From: Amycolatopsis sp. NBRC 101858
GTDB lineage: Bacteria > Actinomycetota > Actinomycetes > Mycobacteriales > Pseudonocardiaceae
Assembly: GCF_030269325.1 (NCBI RefSeq)
Contig: NZ_BSTD01000006.1
Location: 824,162-888,161 of the forward strand
Direction of reading: 5' to 3'
Length of the DNA stretch: 64,000 bases
Program-made: the position numbers and the translations under genes
The notes under the pieces: model-generated
Told to the model about the DNA's origin: nothing
Databases searched by the model: none
The model's input: the letters and a program-made list of their open reading frames with translations, nothing else
Shown here: positions 44,112-54,677 of the stretch, one piece after another
Position numbering within the stretch: position 1 is the stretch's first letter
How the letters are laid out: each line of letters begins with the position of its first letter

Positions 44112-45082
44112 AACGCGCACTCGCCGCTGCCGCGGTACTCGCTCTGGCCGTCACGGGCTGCGGCGGCAAACAGCAGACCGACCAGCCGGCCCAGAGTTGC
44201 GGGCAGGCCTGCGAAGCCGGCGAAGGCCGGATCACCATCGCCACCGGCAACAGCGGCGGCGTCTACTACGTGCTGGGCGGCGGGCTGGCCCAGCTGATCA
44301 GCAACACCACCAAGCTGCGCGCGACGGCCGCCGAGACCGGCGCATCGGTGCAGAACATCCAGCAGCTGGTGGCGGGCAACTACGACGTCGCGTTCTCGCT
44401 GGCGGACACCGCCGCGGACGCGGTGCACGGCAAGGGCTCCTTCGACGGCAAGCCGCAGAAGATCCAGGCGCTGTCGAGGATCTACCCGAACTCGACGCAG
44501 GTGCTCGTGCGCACCGACTCCGGCATCAACTCGGTCGCCGACATGAAGGGCAAGCGGATCTCGACGGGCTCGCCGAAGTCGGGCACCGAGGTCATCGCGA
44601 ACCGCCTGCTGCAGGCGGCGGGCCTCAAGCCGGACACCGACGTCCAGGCGCAGCGGCTCGACCTGGCCAAGACCGCGGACGGGATGAAGGCGGGCACGCT
44701 CGACGGGCTCGTCTGGTCCGGCGGGCTGCCGACCGCGCAGATCACCGACATCACCACGGCGTTGAAGGACAAGGTGAAGTTCCTCGACATCACGCCGCTG
44801 CTGCCGAAGCTCAAGCAGGTCAACGACGTCTACGACCAGGCCGTCATCCCGGCGGCGACGTACGGGCAGCCGGCCGACGTGCCGACGGTCGTCGTGCCCA
44901 ACCTGCTGCTGGTGCGCGAAGACTTCCCGGCGAACAACGCGTGCGCGATCACCAAGCTGCTCTTCGACAAGCAGGCGGAGCTCGCGAAGGTCCACCCGGC
45001 GGCGAAGGAGATCACGAAGCAGCTGGCCACGCGGACCGACCCGGTCCCGCTGCACCCGGGGGCGAAGCAAGCACTCGGCTAG
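44108..45082 (+). CDS. TRAP transporter TAXI family solute-binding lipoprotein
   Basis: 324 residues. A lipoprotein signal ends LAVTGC at about residue 19, followed by a Cys-containing linker and the TAXI domain: ITIATGNSGGVYYVLGGGLA, ATAAETGASVQNIQQL, ISTGSPKSGTEV and GLKPDTDV. TAXI proteins capture solutes such as glutamate or C4-dicarboxylates outside the membrane and hand them to the fused permease, with which this gene is coupled by a 4-bp overlap. Confidence 0.93.
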   Translation: MKRALAAAAVLALAVTGCGGKQQTDQPAQSCGQACEAGEGRITIATGNSGGVYYVLGGGLAQLISNTTKLRATAAETGASVQNIQQLVAGNYDVAFSLADTAADAVHGKGSFDGKPQKIQALSRIYPNSTQVLVRTDSGINSVADMKGKRISTGSPKSGTEVIANRLLQAAGLKPDTDVQAQRLDLAKTADGMKAGTLDGLVWSGGLPTAQITDITTALKDKVKFLDITPLLPKLKQVNDVYDQAVIPAATYGQPADVPTVVVPNLLLVREDFPANNACAITKLLFDKQAELAKVHPAAKEITKQLATRTDPVPLHPGAKQALG

Positions 45083-45091
45083 GGTCGGACC

Positions 45092-46315
45092 GTGGATGCT
45101 GGCGAGTACCTCGAAGGGGCGGTCCGGGACGTCCTGACCGCCACCGAACCGGGCCTCGACGACCAGGTCGGGTACGCCGCGCTGCTGCTCGCGGTCACCG
45201 GCGCGCTCGACGAGGCCGACCGGCTGGCCGGCCAGTGGCTGGCCCGCACGGAACGGCCGGTGACCGCGCTGGCCGCGACGCCGGTCCGGGCCCGCGCGTG
45301 GGCGATGCTCTTCGAAGCCCGCGGCGACCGGCCGGAGTGGGCGGCGGGCTTGGCGCCGCTCGACCTGGATGCCGAAGAGCGCTTGCACACGGCTTCCCTG
45401 CACCGCCCGGTCTCGGATCTCGAAGGCGTCCTGCCGCCGGGGCCGATCGCCGAGGTGGTCAAGCAGGTCGCGCCGGCGCGCCCGGACCGGGTGCGCACGG
45501 CCCTCGCCGACGGGGACCTCGCGTCATGGGCCGCCTCGGCCGGACCGCGCCCCGATGTCGCAACGCTGGCGGCGACCCGTGCACTGGCTCCGGCGCTGGT
45601 GAAGGGCGCGGACCCGCTGGGCCTGCGTGACTGGGCACCGGGGTGCGCGGGTGCGCTGGTCGCGGCGCTGCACGAGCGGTACCCGCCGGACCTCGGCACC
45701 TGGCCCGAGCTGATCACGGAGATCATGCGCCTGCGCGGAGCAGCGGAACCGGCGCTGCCACGCGGCGGAGCCACGGCGGCCGGCCCGCGGGAACCGCTGC
45801 CTGCCGGGCCACTCGTCGGCGGCGGCACCAGCGCGACCGGCCCAGGCGGGCCGGCGCTGCTGCGCGGCGGAACCGCGACGGCCGGGCCGCGGGAACCACG
45901 ACCGGCCGAGCCACTCCTCGGCGACGGCGCGACCGGCCCAGGCGGGCCGGCGCTGCTGCGCGGCGGAACCGCGACGGCCGGGCCGCTTCTGCGCACCCGG
46001 GCCACCCTCCCGCCCCCGGCGTCGGAAGCGGCGATCCGCTCGGCGGAGCTGCGGCTGGGCGTCGACCTGCCGGAGGACTTCCGCGAGTTCCTGCGCACCT
46101 GCGACGGCCTGCCCGCGGACGTCGTCTTCCCCCGGCTGCTCGGCACCGCGGACCTGCGGTCCGAGAACGGCGTGGTGATCCTCGCCGAACCCGCGGTGCT
46201 GCTGCTTTCGGCGTCCCACGTCGTGGAGGTCGACCCGGTGCTCGGCACCACCGTCCACCAGTCGTTCCGCGCGGCGCTGGTCCAGCACGCCACGCTGCTG
46301 GCCCAGGCAGGCTAG
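45092..46315 (+). CDS. SMI1/KNR4 domain protein with an internal repeat linker
   Basis: 407 residues. An alpha-helical N-terminal part (about 1-215, Ala/Leu/Asp-rich) is joined to a C-terminal SMI1/KNR4 domain (about 310-407, ASEAAIRSAELRLGVDLPED in outline, then FREFLRTCDGLP). The linker (about 220-305) is a low-complexity repeat of roughly 32 residues built on ALLRGGTATAGPREP and LLGDGATGPGGP. SMI1/KNR4 folds often occur in immunity proteins against polymorphic toxins, but no toxin is seen nearby and other uses are known. Begins 9 bp after the TRAP operon. Confidence 0.72.
   Translation: MDAGEYLEGAVRDVLTATEPGLDDQVGYAALLLAVTGALDEADRLAGQWLARTERPVTALAATPVRARAWAMLFEARGDRPEWAAGLAPLDLDAEERLHTASLHRPVSDLEGVLPPGPIAEVVKQVAPARPDRVRTALADGDLASWAASAGPRPDVATLAATRALAPALVKGADPLGLRDWAPGCAGALVAALHERYPPDLGTWPELITEIMRLRGAAEPALPRGGATAAGPREPLPAGPLVGGGTSATGPGGPALLRGGTATAGPREPRPAEPLLGDGATGPGGPALLRGGTATAGPLLRTRATLPPPASEAAIRSAELRLGVDLPEDFREFLRTCDGLPADVVFPRLLGTADLRSENGVVILAEPAVLLLSASHVVEVDPVLGTTVHQSFRAALVQHATLLAQAG
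45752..45986 (+). repeat. Tandem 96-bp repeat inside the SMI1/KNR4 gene, two copies sharing 60 identical bases
   Basis: A 60-bp segment at 45831-45890 recurs without change at 45927-45986 (96 bp apart, keeping frame). A third, diverged copy of its second part begins near 45752. The near-identity in an otherwise unconstrained linker points to recent duplication or gene conversion. Confidence 0.9.
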
Positions 46316-46325
46316 CTTGGTCCCG

Positions 46326-46778
46326 GTGACCACCCTCACCGCGGAGAAGATCACCCCGGACAACGTCGCCGCCGCGTGCCAGCTGGCCGTCGAGCCGCAC
46401 CAGAAGGACTTCGTCGCGCCCGTCGCCGTCTCGCTCGCCGAGGCCTACACCCAGCCGGAGGTCGCCTGGCCGCGGCTGATCCTCGACGACGGCGAACCGG
46501 TCGCCTTCGTCATGGGCGGCTTCAACCCCGGCGCGGAGCTCGACTTCTTCCGCTGCGGGATCTGGCGGCTCAACGTCGGCGCCGGCGTCCAGGGTCGCGG
46601 TCACGGCCGGTTCGCGGTCGAAACCGTCCTCGAAGAGGCCCGGCGACGCGGTCAGCAGGCCGCCACGGTGCTGTGGCTCCCGGCCGAAGGCGGCCCGGAG
46701 GGCTTCTACCTCAAGCTGGGCTTCCGCCCCACCGGCCAGACCTTCAACGGCGAGGTGGTCGGCCGGGTCGAGCTCTAG
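46326..46778 (+). CDS. GNAT family N-acetyltransferase
   Basis: 150 residues from a GTG at 46326. The acetyl-CoA loop is GVQGRGHGRFAVE (the Q/RxxGxG/A motif), followed by the FYLKLGFRPTG end typical of GNATs; the opening VEPHQKDFVAP resembles diamine/spermidine acetyltransferases of the SpeG/PaiA kind. Substrate not assignable. It overlaps the next, convergent gene by 4 bp. Confidence 0.85.
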   Translation: MTTLTAEKITPDNVAAACQLAVEPHQKDFVAPVAVSLAEAYTQPEVAWPRLILDDGEPVAFVMGGFNPGAELDFFRCGIWRLNVGAGVQGRGHGRFAVETVLEEARRRGQQAATVLWLPAEGGPEGFYLKLGFRPTGQTFNGEVVGRVEL

Positions 46779-47110
46779 GCCTGACCGCGCTTCTTCCGCT
46801 CGGTGTACTCGCGCATCCGCTTCGGGTAGCCGACCCGCGCGACCTCGTAGACCGGGATCGAACGGCGGTGGCCGAACTGCTGGGCCGCCTCCAGGCTGCC
46901 GATCCGGCGCCGGGTCCACTCGCCGTCGTGGGCGATCAACACCACAGTGGTCTCGGTGACGTTCGTCTTCGGCTCGACGAACGCCTCGACGCCGCGGCGC
47001 GAGGCCGCCCACTCGTCGAGGTGATGGGTGTCTTCGGAACTGGCTTTCCGCAGCGTGCCGGCCTTCTGCCCGCCCTTGGCGCGCCTGCGCAGGGAGTCGA
47101 ACAACCCCAC
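46775..47110 (-). CDS. Small conserved actinobacterial protein, function unknown
   Basis: 111 residues counted from a GTG at 47110 (VGLFDSLRRR); GTG codons at 47119 and 47143 are alternatives, the former with GGAGGG too close upstream. Basic protein with ETTVVLIAHDGEWTRRRI, SIPVYEVARVGYPKRM and a Lys/Arg-rich end. Relatives are annotated only as hypothetical or loosely as oxidoreductase; no cofactor motif is visible. Divergent from lpdA. Confidence 0.7.
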   Translation of the reverse strand: MGLFDSLRRRAKGGQKAGTLRKASSEDTHHLDEWAASRRGVEAFVEPKTNVTETTVVLIAHDGEWTRRRIGSLEAAQQFGHRRSIPVYEVARVGYPKRMREYTERKKRGQA

Positions 47111-47301
47111 CGCGACCACCTTCCCTCCCGAGACTTTCCCCACTCATTATCCCGATGTCCGCGTGTGGTCGGTGTCGCACACCCGGCTAGCTCGCAGCCT
47201 CCTCCGGCGTAGTGACAAGATGGCGGGTGTCGCGCGCGCGGTTATACCGGGCAGGGGCGACGACAGAGCACCACCCCACTGCTTGCCGAGGAGCTATTGA
47301 A

Positions 47302-48675
47302 GTGACCGACACCTCCGCCGACCTCGTGATCCTGGGAGGCGGATCGGGCGGCTACGCCGCAGCGTTCCGCGCGGCCGAGCTGGGCCTTTCCGTCATCCTG
47401 ATCGAGAAGGACAAGCTGGGCGGGACCTGCCTCCACCGGGGCTGCATCCCGACCAAGGCCCTGCTCCACGCCGCCGAGGTCGCCGACGAAACCCGCGAGG
47501 CCGAAGCGGTCGGCGTCAAAGCCGTCTTCGAGGGCATCGACATCGCCGGGGTCAACAAGTACAAGGACGGGATCGTCTCCCGGCTGTACAAGGGCCTGCA
47601 GGGCCTGGCCAAGGCGCACAAGGTGACCCTCGTCGAGGGCAGCGGCACGTTCGTCGGCGGCACCACCGTCGAGGTGGACGGCACCCGCTACACCGGCAAG
47701 AACGTCATCCTCGCCACCGGTTCGTACTCGCGCACGCTGCCCGGCCTGGAGCTGGGCGGCCGCGTGATCGCCAGCGAGCAGGCCCTCGCCCTCGACTACG
47801 TCCCCAAGAAGGTCGTCGTCCTCGGCGGCGGCGTGATCGGCGTCGAGTTCGCGAGCGTCTGGGCCTCCTTCGGCGTCGACGTCACCATCGTGGAAGCGCT
47901 GCCGCGGCTCGTCCCGAACGAGGACGAGTTCGCGTCCAAGCAGCTCGAGCGCGCTTTCCGCCGTCGCAAGATCGCCTTCAAGACCGGCGTGAAGTTCACC
48001 GGTGCGAAGCAGGACGAGAACGGCGTGAGCGTCTCGCTGGAGTCCGGCGAGACCATCGAGGCCGACCTGCTGCTGGTCGCCGTCGGCCGCGGGCCGAACT
48101 CGGCGGGCCACGGCTACGAGGAGGCCGGCGTCAAGATCGAGCGCGGCTTCGTCCTCACCGACGACCGGCTGCGCACCAACCTGCCGAACGTCTACGCCGT
48201 CGGCGACATCGTCCCCGGCCTGCAGCTCGCGCACCGCGGCTTCCAGCAGGGCATCTTCGTCGCCGAGGAGATCGCCGGGCAGAGCCCGCGCGTGATCGAC
48301 GAGAGCGGCATCCCGCGCGTCACCTACTCCCACCCGGAGGTCGCGTCGGTCGGGCTGACCGAGTCGCAGGCGAAGGACAAGTACGGCGCCGACGTCACGA
48401 CGTTCACCTACGACCTCGGCGGCAACGGCAAGAGCCAGATCCTCAAGACCTCCGGCGGGGTCAAGCTGGTCAAGGCCCCGGACGGCCCGGTCGTCGGGGT
48501 CCACATGGTCGGCGACCGCGTCGGCGAGCTGATCGGCGAAGCGCAGCTGATCTACAGCTGGGAGGCCTTCCCCGAAGACGTCGCGCCGCTCATCCACGCG
48601 CACCCCACCCAGACCGAGGCCCTCGGTGAAGCGTTCCTCGCCCTCGCGGGGAAGCCGCTGCACGTGCACAGCTGA
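47302..48675 (+). CDS. lpdA: Dihydrolipoyl dehydrogenase (E3)
   Basis: 457 residues from a GTG after a GAGGAG site. Flavoprotein disulfide reductase with FAD site LVILGGGSGGYAAA, the redox pair in GGTCLHRGCIPTKALL, a second nucleotide fold VVVLGGGVIGVEFAS and the His-Glu dyad of HAHPTQTEALGEAF. It reoxidises the lipoyl groups of 2-oxoacid dehydrogenase E2 subunits. It lies 55 bp ahead of sucB, so E3 and E2 are together; no E1 is in the window. Confidence 0.95.
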   Translation: MTDTSADLVILGGGSGGYAAAFRAAELGLSVILIEKDKLGGTCLHRGCIPTKALLHAAEVADETREAEAVGVKAVFEGIDIAGVNKYKDGIVSRLYKGLQGLAKAHKVTLVEGSGTFVGGTTVEVDGTRYTGKNVILATGSYSRTLPGLELGGRVIASEQALALDYVPKKVVVLGGGVIGVEFASVWASFGVDVTIVEALPRLVPNEDEFASKQLERAFRRRKIAFKTGVKFTGAKQDENGVSVSLESGETIEADLLLVAVGRGPNSAGHGYEEAGVKIERGFVLTDDRLRTNLPNVYAVGDIVPGLQLAHRGFQQGIFVAEEIAGQSPRVIDESGIPRVTYSHPEVASVGLTESQAKDKYGADVTTFTYDLGGNGKSQILKTSGGVKLVKAPDGPVVGVHMVGDRVGELIGEAQLIYSWEAFPEDVAPLIHAHPTQTEALGEAFLALAGKPLHVHS

Positions 48676-48730
48676 CGTCCCACCAGCAGAATCCAGACCA
48701 CGCAGAACTTGGAAGAGGAGTCAGCGAACG

Positions 48731-50500
<1,770 letters not shown>

Positions 50501-50510
50501 GTTCCTGACC

Positions 50511-50548
50511 GTGAAGGGCTCCTCATCCGCGGGTGAGGAGCCCTTCAC
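50511..50548 (+). terminator. Hairpin after sucB overlapping the start of the next gene
   Basis: A perfect 15-bp stem GTGAAGGGCTCCTCA (50511-50525) with 50534-50548, loop TCCGCGGG, 10 bp beyond the sucB stop. The first GTG of the stem is also the best start codon of the following serine hydrolase gene, so terminator and coding sequence coincide. Confidence 0.8.
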
Positions 50549-51476
50549 GGCGTTCCGGGCCTGGCTGTCCACCCACCGCGACGCGGTCTCGGTCGTGGCG
50601 GACGACGGCCGGCGCCACCTGACCCACCACGCCGAGGTCCCGCGAGTCCTGGCCTCGACGATCAAGGTCGTCCCCTTGCTCGCGTACACGACCGCGGTCG
50701 CCGGCGGCACGCTCGACCCGGCCGAACCGGTCCGGGTCGGCGACTGGGACGCGTTCCACCCGTTCGACGGCGACGGCCCCCTCGGCGCCGGTGCCCACCA
50801 CCGGGCGCTGACCGCACTGGGAATCGCCTGCGACGAGTACGGCGTGGCCCACGATCCGGGCCGGCCGGTCCCGCTCGACGCGATCGCCACGGCGATGATC
50901 ACCGAAAGCGACAACGCGGCCCCCGACTACCTCCGCGCCCGGCTCGGCGACGAGGCGGTCCGGGCCGCCGCGGCCGACGGCGGCTGGCCGGCCGCGGACC
51001 TGCGCTGGTTCTGCGGTGAAACCCTCCGCTCGCTTCACCCCGCCGAGCCGGACCTGACCGCGCGGTTCACCGGCGATCCCGCGTTCCGGCAGGAAGTCCT
51101 CGACCGCGTCCGAGGCGAGCCGATCTCCGCCGAGGCCGAGTGGGAATGGACACAGGGGACCGCGCACGGCACGGCCGCGCGGCTCTTCGCCTTCCACCGC
51201 CACCTCGCCACCGCGGCCTCTCCCGCCGTCGCCCTCGCGCGCCGCAAGCTCGGCCGGGACGTGCGCTACAAGGGCGGCGCCCTGCCGCGCAGCCGGGGTT
51301 TCGGCCTCTCCGCGTCCGGTGGGACCGTCGCGATGTTCTTCACCGGGACGGACTTCCCCGAGGTCCCGCTCGCCGACCTGGGCCTGGCGATCCTCGCCGA
51401 CCTGCCCGGTTTCGCGCGAGACCTGGGCGTGCGGGCGCGCAGCGGATGCGCAACGATCGACCCATGCGAGTACTGA
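50511..51476 (+). CDS. Class A beta-lactamase-like serine hydrolase
   Basis: 321 residues. The penicillin-recognising motifs are all present: Ser49-Thr-Ile-Lys52 (SxxK), Ser133-Asp-Asn135 (SDN) and YKGG (KTG-like) near 262. There is no signal peptide, unlike secreted beta-lactamases, so it is more likely a cytoplasmic esterase or amidase of this fold. The start is uncertain: the GTG at 50511 lies in the sucB terminator hairpin; a GTG at about 50597 would leave too little before SxxK. Overlaps the next gene by 13 bp. Confidence 0.75.
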   Translation: MKGSSSAGEEPFTAFRAWLSTHRDAVSVVADDGRRHLTHHAEVPRVLASTIKVVPLLAYTTAVAGGTLDPAEPVRVGDWDAFHPFDGDGPLGAGAHHRALTALGIACDEYGVAHDPGRPVPLDAIATAMITESDNAAPDYLRARLGDEAVRAAAADGGWPAADLRWFCGETLRSLHPAEPDLTARFTGDPAFRQEVLDRVRGEPISAEAEWEWTQGTAHGTAARLFAFHRHLATAASPAVALARRKLGRDVRYKGGALPRSRGFGLSASGGTVAMFFTGTDFPEVPLADLGLAILADLPGFARDLGVRARSGCATIDPCEY

Positions 51477-52339
51477 TCGCCGGAGCGAGCGGCTTGATCG
51501 GGTCGGCGCTGGGCGAGCGCCTGCGGCGCGAAGGCCACGACGTCCGCCGGCTGGTGCGGCGCGAGGCGCGCGGCGGCGGCGAATTCCGCTGGGATCCGCC
51601 GTCGGGCTCCATCGCCGGCGGCGCCTTCGAAGGCGTGGACGCCGTCGTGAACCTCGGTGGCAAGCCGCTGTTCCCCGGGCGGTGGAGCGCGATGCGCAAG
51701 CAGGAGCTCACCGACAGCCGGGTCGAGCCGACCGAGGTGCTCGCCGAAGCCGTTGCCGAACACGGCGTCGGCGTGCTCGTCAACGCTTCCGCCGTCGGGT
51801 ACTACGGCCACACGCACGAGTCCACTGTGGACGAATCGGGACCGCGCGGCGGCGGTTTCCTCGCCGAGCTCTGCGAAGCCTGGGAAGCGGCGACGGCGGG
51901 TGCGGGCGACGCGCGCGTCGTGAACATCCGGACCGGGCTGGTGCTGTCCACGAAGGGCGGTCTCTACAAAACGCTGCGCCCGCTCTTCCAGCTGGCCCTG
52001 GGCGGGCGGCTCGGCGACGGCCGCCAGTTCATGCCGTGGATCGCCCTCGAGGACGAGGTCGGCGCCATCGTCCACGTCCTCACGCACGACGACCTGGCCG
52101 GCCCGGTCAACCTCAGCGGCCCGGCCCCGGTGACGAACGCCGAGTTCACCAAGGCGGTCGGGCAGGCCCTGCACCGCCCGGCGCCGTGGTGGGTGCCCGG
52201 GATCGCGCTCAAGACCGTGCTCGGCCAGGCCGGCGAGGAGATGGCGCTGTTCGGGCAGCGGGCCGTCCCGGCCGCGCTGGAGCGGTCCGGCTACGAGTTC
52301 CGGCACCGGACCCTGGACAGCGCACTCGCCGCGGCATGA
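51464..52339 (+). CDS. TIGR01777 family epimerase-like protein
   Basis: 291 residues. Extended SDR fold with MRVLIAGASGLIGSAL at the start and the family motifs NLGGKPL, RWSAMRKQELTDSRV, NASAVGYYG and MPWIALEDEVGAI. The family is known next to lip and suc genes in mycobacteria (Rv2216) but lacks a proven reaction; in other bacteria it is linked to cell division or lipoate context. Coupled on both sides: 13-bp overlap upstream and ATGA overlap with the PAP2 gene. Confidence 0.88.
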   Translation: MRVLIAGASGLIGSALGERLRREGHDVRRLVRREARGGGEFRWDPPSGSIAGGAFEGVDAVVNLGGKPLFPGRWSAMRKQELTDSRVEPTEVLAEAVAEHGVGVLVNASAVGYYGHTHESTVDESGPRGGGFLAELCEAWEAATAGAGDARVVNIRTGLVLSTKGGLYKTLRPLFQLALGGRLGDGRQFMPWIALEDEVGAIVHVLTHDDLAGPVNLSGPAPVTNAEFTKAVGQALHRPAPWWVPGIALKTVLGQAGEEMALFGQRAVPAALERSGYEFRHRTLDSALAAA

Positions 52340-52959
52340 GCGTTCCGCTGCAGCGCTGGCTCGTCGTCGGCGTGGTGCTCTCCGCCGCGTTCGTCGTGCT
52401 CGGCCTCAGCGTGGCGCGGCAGCCGCTGACCCTCGACGTCGAAGTCGCGGACGCGCTGCACGGCGTCTACGCGGAGCCACTCGGCCGGGTGGCGCAGGCC
52501 GGGAGCGACGTTCTCGGGCCGGTGCTCCCCTTCGTCCTGGGCGCCGCGCTGCTCGCCTTGGCGCTGCGGCAGCGGGCGCATCTCGGGCTGTGCGTGCGGC
52601 TCGCGGTGGTGCTGGTGCTCTGCCGGCTGACCAGCCTGGTGTTCAAGCCGCTCTTCCTGCGGGAACGCCCGCGCGACTACCCGGACCTGAGCTACCCGAG
52701 CGGGCACGTGGTGTCGGTGGCGAGCACGGGGTTCGTCCTGCTCCTGCTGTGCGCGTGGCTGTGGCCGCGGCTGGTCCGCCGGGTTTCGGTGGCGGTCGTC
52801 GTGGCCGTCGTGCTGGGCGCCGCCTGCCGCGTCGTGCTGGGCGTGCACTGGGTCACCGACACGATCGGAGCAGTGCTCGCGGTGACCGGTGTCGGGCTGC
52901 TCTCAGCGTGCGCCTTGCGGCTGCTTCCCCCGGGTGACGGGCGTAGCCTCGACGGGTGA
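52336..52959 (+). CDS. PAP2 family membrane phosphatase
   Basis: 207 residues with six hydrophobic helices. The three PAP2 motifs are visible: KPLFLRERP (KxxxxxxRP), YPSGH, and CRVVLGVHWVTD (normally SRxxxxxHxxxD, here with Cys for Ser). Likely acts on a lipid phosphate such as undecaprenyl pyrophosphate on the outer face. It is coupled by 4-bp overlaps to both the TIGR01777 gene and lipB. Confidence 0.88.
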   Translation: MSVPLQRWLVVGVVLSAAFVVLGLSVARQPLTLDVEVADALHGVYAEPLGRVAQAGSDVLGPVLPFVLGAALLALALRQRAHLGLCVRLAVVLVLCRLTSLVFKPLFLRERPRDYPDLSYPSGHVVSVASTGFVLLLLCAWLWPRLVRRVSVAVVVAVVLGAACRVVLGVHWVTDTIGAVLAVTGVGLLSACALRLLPPGDGRSLDG

Positions 52960-53699
52960 GTTCTTCCCGCACCTCCTGCCGCGCCACCACCGAGCCCGTC
53001 GACGTCGTGGAGCTCGGCACGATCGAGTACACCGAAGCCTGGGAGCTCCAGCGGAGCCGGCTCACCGAGCGCGCCGACGGCACCGCGCCGGACACGATGT
53101 TCCTGCTGCAGCACCCGTCGGTGTACACCGCGGGCAAGCGCACGGAGCCGGCCGACCGCCCGGCCGACGGCACCCCGGTGATCGACGTCGACCGCGGCGG
53201 CAAGATCACCTGGCACGGCCCCGGCCAGCTGGTCGGCTACCCGATCGTGAAGCTCGGCGACCCGATCGACGTCGTGCACTACGTGCGGCGCCTGGAGGAG
53301 GCGCTGATCCACGTGTGCGACCGGCTGGGCGTGCGCAGCGGCCGCGTCGAAGGCCGCAGCGGCGTCTGGATCCCGGCCGACGAGCGCGGCATCGAGCGCA
53401 AGATCGCGGCGATCGGCATCCGCGTCCAGCGCGGCGTGACGATGCACGGCTTCGAGCTCAACTGCAACGCGGACCTCTCGGCGTTCGACTCGATCGTGCC
53501 GTGCGGGATCCGCGACGCAGGCGTGACGTCGCTGTCGTACGAGCTGCAGCGCGACGTGAGCGTGGAGGCCGTGCTGCCGTTGGCCCGCGACGCCGTCTTG
53601 GCCGCCCTCGAAGGCGAGCTGCCGGTGAGCGAAGACCGCTGGCTCCCGCGTCCCGAAGCACCCCAGGCGCCCGGCGTGACGTTCGCCCTCCAGAACTGA
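52956..53699 (+). CDS. lipB: Octanoyl-[acyl-carrier-protein]:protein octanoyltransferase
   Basis: 247 residues, GTG start overlapping the PAP2 stop. LipB transfers octanoate from ACP to the lipoyl domains of E2 proteins. Landmarks are RGGKITWHGPGQLVGYPI, the catalytic lysine in RKIAAIGIRV, GVTMHGFELN and the catalytic Cys of IVPCGI. It works directly before LipA, encoded 3.2 kb away, on substrates such as SucB. Confidence 0.95.
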   Translation: MSSSRTSCRATTEPVDVVELGTIEYTEAWELQRSRLTERADGTAPDTMFLLQHPSVYTAGKRTEPADRPADGTPVIDVDRGGKITWHGPGQLVGYPIVKLGDPIDVVHYVRRLEEALIHVCDRLGVRSGRVEGRSGVWIPADERGIERKIAAIGIRVQRGVTMHGFELNCNADLSAFDSIVPCGIRDAGVTSLSYELQRDVSVEAVLPLARDAVLAALEGELPVSEDRWLPRPEAPQAPGVTFALQN

Positions 53700-53701
53700 G
53701 A

Positions 53702-53731
53702 AACGGGCGCCTCCCGCGGGAGGCGCCCGTT
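53702..53731. terminator. Bidirectional terminator between lipB and the LLM gene
   Basis: A perfect 13-bp stem (AACGGGCGCCTCC with its complement) and CGCG loop between convergent stops at 53699 and 53737. Confidence 0.9.
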
Positions 53732-53736
53732 CCCGT

Positions 53737-54672
53737 TCAGTCCAGCTGCGGCGCGACCTCGGCCGCGACCAGCTCGATCTGGTCCACATCGGACAGATCC
53801 AGCAGCTGCAGGTAGACCCGGGTGATCCCGGTCTTCTCCCGCCACTGCCCGATCCGCTCGACGACCTCGGCGGGCGTCCCGGCCAGGCCGTTCGCGCGCA
53901 GCTCGGTGACGTCCCGGCCGATGCCCTCGGCCCGGCGGGCAACCTCCGCGTCGGAGCGGCCGACGGCGATGGTCAGCGCCACCGAACGCAGGATCTCCTT
54001 GGGGTCGCGGCCGATCTCCTGGGCCGCCGCGTCGACGCGGGCGAACTGCGCGGCCGCCGTGTCGGCGTCGGTGAACGGCAGGTTGAACTCGTCCGCGAAC
54101 CGCGCGGCCAGCGCCGGCGTGCGCTTCTTGCCCTGGCCACCGATGATCACCGGCGGCGCCGGGGACTGCGCCGGCTTCGGCAGGCCCGGCGACTCCGTCA
54201 AGGTGTAGTACTGACCGGCGAAGGAGAACGTCGAGCCCGCCGGCGTCTTCCACAGCCCGGTGATGATCTCGAGCTGCTCGGCGTAGCGGTCGAAGCGCTC
54301 CTTCAGCGGCGGCAGCGTGAGGCCGTACGCCTCGTGCTCGGCGTCGTACCAGCCCGAACCGAGGCCGAACTCGACGCGCCCACCGGACATCCGGTCGACC
54401 TGGGCGACCGAGATGGCCAGCGGCCCCGGGTACCGGAACGTCGCCGCGGTGACGAGCGTGCCGAGCCGGATCCGGCTGGTCTCCCGCGCCAGGCCGGCCA
54501 GCGTGATCCAGGCATCGGTCGGGCCGGGCAGGCCGTCGGCCGAGCCCATCTTCAGGTAGTGGTCGCTGCGGAAGAAGGCGTCGTAGCCGGCGGCTTCGGT
54601 CGCCTTGGCGACGCGCAGCAGGTCGTCGTAGCTGGCCCCTTGCTGGGGCTCGGTGAAGATCCTCAAGTCCAC
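53737..54672 (-). CDS. LLM class F420-dependent oxidoreductase
   Basis: 311 residues from a GTG at 54672. Luciferase-like TIM barrel with the F420-group signatures FTEPQQGASYDDLL, FRSDHYLKMG, TLVTAATFRYPGPLA, SGGRVEFGLGSGWY and PVIIGGQGKKRT. It would transfer hydride with reduced F420 (or FMN). Substrate unknown. It lies 5 bp downstream of the TetR gene, which is the likely local regulator. Confidence 0.9.
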   Translation of the reverse strand: MDLRIFTEPQQGASYDDLLRVAKATEAAGYDAFFRSDHYLKMGSADGLPGPTDAWITLAGLARETSRIRLGTLVTAATFRYPGPLAISVAQVDRMSGGRVEFGLGSGWYDAEHEAYGLTLPPLKERFDRYAEQLEIITGLWKTPAGSTFSFAGQYYTLTESPGLPKPAQSPAPPVIIGGQGKKRTPALAARFADEFNLPFTDADTAAAQFARVDAAAQEIGRDPKEILRSVALTIAVGRSDAEVARRAEGIGRDVTELRANGLAGTPAEVVERIGQWREKTGITRVYLQLLDLSDVDQIELVAAEVAPQLD

Positions 54673-54677
54673 GAAAG

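Noticed and set aside
50511..51476. Antibiotic-resistance beta-lactamase
   Set aside because: The SxxK, SDN and KGG motifs are present, but there is no signal peptide and the gene is coupled to a core lipoate/epimerase cluster, so a housekeeping hydrolase is more likely.
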